Assembly (NCBI GenBank): GCA_023389055.1
Contig: JAEWFA010000031.1
Location: 1 to 34,360, forward strand
DNA: 34,360 bases
Direction: 5' to 3'
Source: Pseudomonadota bacterium
GTDB lineage: Bacteria > Pseudomonadota > Gammaproteobacteria > Burkholderiales > Burkholderiaceae_E
Shown: one piece after another, positions 31,943 through 34,360 of the stretch
How positions within the stretch are numbered: the stretch's first letter is position 1
Layout of the letters: each line of letters begins with the position of its first letter
Notes under the pieces: generated by a model
What the model was told of the DNA's origin: nothing
The model's input: only the letters and a program-made list of their open reading frames with translations
The model's database searches: none
Translations under genes and position numbers: made by a program

Positions 31943-33298
31943 ATGCTCGAAAACCTGTCGCAGCGGCTAGCGCGCGTCGTCAAGACGATGCGCGGCGAAG
32001 CGCGCCTGACCGAAGCCAATACGCAGGAGATGCTGCGCGAAATCCGCATCGCGCTGCTCGAGGCCGACGTCGCGCTACCGGTCGTTCGCGACTTCGTCGC
32101 GCGCGTGCGCGAGCGCGCGCTCGGCCAGGAAGTGCTCTCCAGCCTGTCGCCGGGGCAGGCGCTGGTCGGTGTCGTGCACCGCGAGCTCACGCAGTTGATG
32201 GGCGGCGAAAGCGCGCAGCTCGATCTCGCCAGCCAGCCGCCGGCGATCGTGCTGATGGCCGGCCTGCAGGGCGCGGGCAAGACCACCACGGTCGGCAAGC
32301 TCGCGAAGTGGCTGCGCGAGAACCGCAAGAAGAAAGTGCTCACCGTTTCGTGCGACGTCTATCGCCCGGCGGCCATCGAGCAGTTGCGCACGGTGACGAA
32401 ACAGGCAGGCGCCGAATTCTTCGCGTCGACGCCCGAGCAGAAGCCGGTGGAGATCGCCGCGGCCGCGCGCCAGTGGGCGCGCACGCATTACTTCGACGTG
32501 TTGCTGGTGGACACCGCCGGCCGCCTGGCGATCGACGAGCAGATGATGCGCGAGATCGCCGACCTGCACGCGCTGCTCGACCCGATCGAGACGCTGTTCG
32601 TCGTCGACGCGATGCAGGGGCAGGACGCCGTCAACACCGCGAAGGCCTTCAAGGAAGCGCTTCCGCTCACCGGCGTCGTGCTCACCAAGCTCGACGGCGA
32701 TGCGCGCGGCGGCGCGGCACTGTCGGTGAAGGCGGTCACCGGCGCGCCGATCAAGTTCGTCGGCGTCGGCGAGAAGCTCGACGGACTCGAAGGTTTCCAC
32801 CCCGAGCGGATGGCCAACCGCATCCTCGGCATGGGCGACATCGTCTCGCTCGTCGAGGAAGCGCAGAAGAACGTCGACCAGAAGACGGCGAAGGCGCTGG
32901 CCGACAAGCTCAAGTCGGGCCACCGCTTCGACCTGAACGACTTCGCCTCGCAGCTGGGCCAGATGAACCGCATGGGCGGCCTCGCGTCGATGCTCGACAA
33001 GCTGCCCGCGCAGTTCCAGCAGGCGGCCGCCGGCGCCGACATGTCGCAGGCCGAGAAGCAGATGCGGCGCATGCAGGCGATCATCGGCTCGATGACGAAG
33101 GCCGAGCGCAGCAAGCCCGACCTCATCAAGGCGAGCCGCAAGCGGCGCATCGCCGCCGGCTCCGGCGTGTCGGTGCAGGAGGTCAATCGGCTGCTCTCGC
33201 AGTTCGAGCAGATGCAGTCGATGATGAAGAAGATGCAGAAGGGCGGCCTCGCGAAGATGATGCGCGGCATGAAGGGGATGATGCCGGGTCTGCGGTAG
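31943..33298 (+). CDS. ffh: Signal recognition particle protein Ffh
   Basis: GTPase that, with 4.5S RNA, delivers nascent inner-membrane proteins to FtsY. The 451-residue chain has the N domain (1–90), G domain with G1 GLQGAGKTT (107–115), DVYRPAAIEQL (138–148), DTAGR and TKLDGDARGGAALS. The M domain (about 300–451) is Met-rich: MQSMMKKMQ and MMRGMKGMMPG near the end bind signal peptides and RNA. Length is normal. No 4.5S RNA gene was recognised in the window. A weak AAGGGC precedes the ATG. Confidence 0.97.
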   Translation: MLENLSQRLARVVKTMRGEARLTEANTQEMLREIRIALLEADVALPVVRDFVARVRERALGQEVLSSLSPGQALVGVVHRELTQLMGGESAQLDLASQPPAIVLMAGLQGAGKTTTVGKLAKWLRENRKKKVLTVSCDVYRPAAIEQLRTVTKQAGAEFFASTPEQKPVEIAAAARQWARTHYFDVLLVDTAGRLAIDEQMMREIADLHALLDPIETLFVVDAMQGQDAVNTAKAFKEALPLTGVVLTKLDGDARGGAALSVKAVTGAPIKFVGVGEKLDGLEGFHPERMANRILGMGDIVSLVEEAQKNVDQKTAKALADKLKSGHRFDLNDFASQLGQMNRMGGLASMLDKLPAQFQQAAAGADMSQAEKQMRRMQAIIGSMTKAERSKPDLIKASRKRRIAAGSGVSVQEVNRLLSQFEQMQSMMKKMQKGGLAKMMRGMKGMMPGLR

Positions 33299-33458
33299 CT
33301 CGGTCGTCATCGCACCGCAAGTCGGCGCCGCGCAGCCTTGCGTCGGCCTTTCTGTGACGTAGTTCCTCTCCCGGTTTCTGATGCCAGCGCGATCGACGCG
33401 CGATCGCGCAGTTCCCGTCGCGCGGCAGGGATGCAATGGCATTTCGGGAGACGGCTCG

Positions 33459-34360
33459 ATGGATTTCGGTTACTCCGCTTGCGCGGCGGCACTCGTTGCC
33501 GCGTTCGTTTCGCAGGCCTACGCCGCGGACAACCACGGCCCGCAGACGGCCGAGGGACAGCGTGCTGCAGCAGCTGCCGACGCGCAGGCCCGACGCTCGA
33601 CCAACGACGTCCTGCGCGCGCTGAAGGCGCTCGAAGGGGCGCCGGCCGCGCAACGCGCGCAGCGCGAGAACACGTTGGCCCGGGTCGTCGAGCAGCGCCG
33701 CACGGCGATGCTCGAACTCGTCCGCACCGATCCGCGTAGCGCGCTGTCGATGGCGATGCCCGAGGCGCTGCGCGATCGGATGCCGAAGTCGGTGCGCGAG
33801 CGCGTCGAGCAGCGCGTCGAGCTCGAGGGTGTTGTCGTCGGCATGTCGATCGACGATCACGTTCGTGGGATTGCGCGACATCCGTTCTTTCTCGAGAGCG
33901 ACGCCCCCGGGGCACCGGGCCGTCTCGGACTGCAATGGGCTGACCCGTCGCTGAGCGAGCGCGACACCCTCGCGCTGATCGACAAGCGTGTTCGCGTCAA
34001 GGGACTGCGCGTGAACGGCCAGCTCGTCGTCGGCGACCGCAACGAGGTGGAAGTCGCCGCATCGAAGACCAACAACGGCAACGGCGGCACGAAGGACAAG
34101 ACAGGTTCTTCCACCGACAGCGGGGCTGCCGGGTCGCTGAGCGCGCCGATCGTCTCCGGCGAGCAGCGCACGCTCGTCATCATGGCGAACTTCTCCGACA
34201 AGGCATCGGGTTGCACGTCGTCGGGGTTGCAGACCGCGCTGTTCGGCACTGGGTCTTCTGTCGACCGCATCTACCGCGAATCGTCCGGCAACCGGGTCAC
34301 GTTCTCCGGTGACGTCGTCGGTCCGTTCACGATTCCGTATTCGGCAGGCGGCACCTGCGA
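33459..34360 (+). CDS. Secreted gametolysin (M11)-like metalloprotease, 5' part only
   Basis: The frame is open from 33459 to the window edge (300 codons) and continues beyond it. A signal peptide (residues 1–22, ending QAYA) is followed by an Ala/Arg-rich helical propeptide-like region (about 25–125) and an extended region with TLALIDKRVRVKGLRVNGQL. A Lys/Asn/Gly/Ser linker (about 200–225) precedes a domain opening QRTLVIMANFSDK, then SVDRIYRESSGNRVTFSGDVVGPFTIPY. That pattern is what I expect for the start of peptidase M11/M6-type catalytic domains. The HExxH zinc site would lie past the edge, so the class is inferred. GGGAG precedes the ATG by 8 nt; an upstream ATG at 33381 is less likely. 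Confidence 0.7.
   Translation, partial: MDFGYSACAAALVAAFVSQAYAADNHGPQTAEGQRAAAAADAQARRSTNDVLRALKALEGAPAAQRAQRENTLARVVEQRRTAMLELVRTDPRSALSMAMPEALRDRMPKSVRERVEQRVELEGVVVGMSIDDHVRGIARHPFFLESDAPGAPGRLGLQWADPSLSERDTLALIDKRVRVKGLRVNGQLVVGDRNEVEVAASKTNNGNGGTKDKTGSSTDSGAAGSLSAPIVSGEQRTLVIMANFSDKASGCTSSGLQTALFGTGSSVDRIYRESSGNRVTFSGDVVGPFTIPYSAGGTC

Overview
The window is about 70% GC, densely packed and almost entirely chromosomal housekeeping DNA of a betaproteobacterium, most likely a Burkholderiales-type lineage. This rests on gene order recalled from that group, not on a database search: RNB nuclease–TonB-like–aroE–mtgA; tlpA-like–aroQ–accB–accC–prmA–DUF3426; and ffh divergent from ccsA-like–PP0621–pilS–pilR–ampD. 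No rRNA, tRNA, CRISPR array, IS element, integrase or phage gene was recognised.

Layout. 1–2412: LPS heptosyltransferase (waaF), an NTF2-like protein and a conserved unknown, with two related heptad-repeat inverted elements. 2422–5237: minus-strand BepA-type periplasmic protease and a DUF1345 membrane protein, divergent from moaC. 5273–9125: a bifunctional beta-oxidation enzyme, a two-helix membrane protein and a secreted HtrA-like protease without PDZ. 9126–15374: minus-strand operon RNB nuclease–TonB-like–aroE–mtgA–mgtE, whose first three junctions are 4-bp stop/start overlaps. It has a TATAAT box and an unusual 5'-UTR stem. 15538–18317: a FabG-type reductase and a single protein fusing the murein-peptide ligase Mpl to a YqiA-type esterase, separated by 10-bp tandem repeats. 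18355–24992: a plus-strand run of an unknown protein, a TlpA-like thioredoxin, aroQ, accB, accC, prmA, a zinc-ribbon/DUF3426 protein and a PfkB-family sugar kinase. 24971–26592: minus-strand YggU, YggT and a Lys/Ala-rich histone H1-like protein, with a clear terminator. 26593–27062: 470 bp without a gene, less GC-rich, with a second minus-strand terminator and a candidate structured RNA. 27063–31920: minus-strand CcsA-like, PP0621-like, PilS, PilR and AmpD. 31943–33298: ffh. 33459–end: the start of a secreted metalloprotease-like protein cut by the window edge.

Functional themes. Cell-envelope maintenance recurs: LPS core (waaF), outer-membrane quality control (bepA), peptidoglycan synthesis (mtgA) and peptidoglycan recycling (Mpl fusion, AmpD). 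Lipid metabolism is covered by accB/accC, the FabG-type reductase and the beta-oxidation enzyme. aroE and aroQ supply two steps of the shikimate pathway from separate operons. PilS/PilR predicts sigma-54 control of type IV pili, although no pilin gene lies in the window.

The most noteworthy items are the Mpl–esterase fusion, the candidate structured RNA at about 26732–26990, the 5'-UTR stem in front of the RNB nuclease operon, and the heptad inverted-repeat family. I did not find a clear new defence or mobile system.
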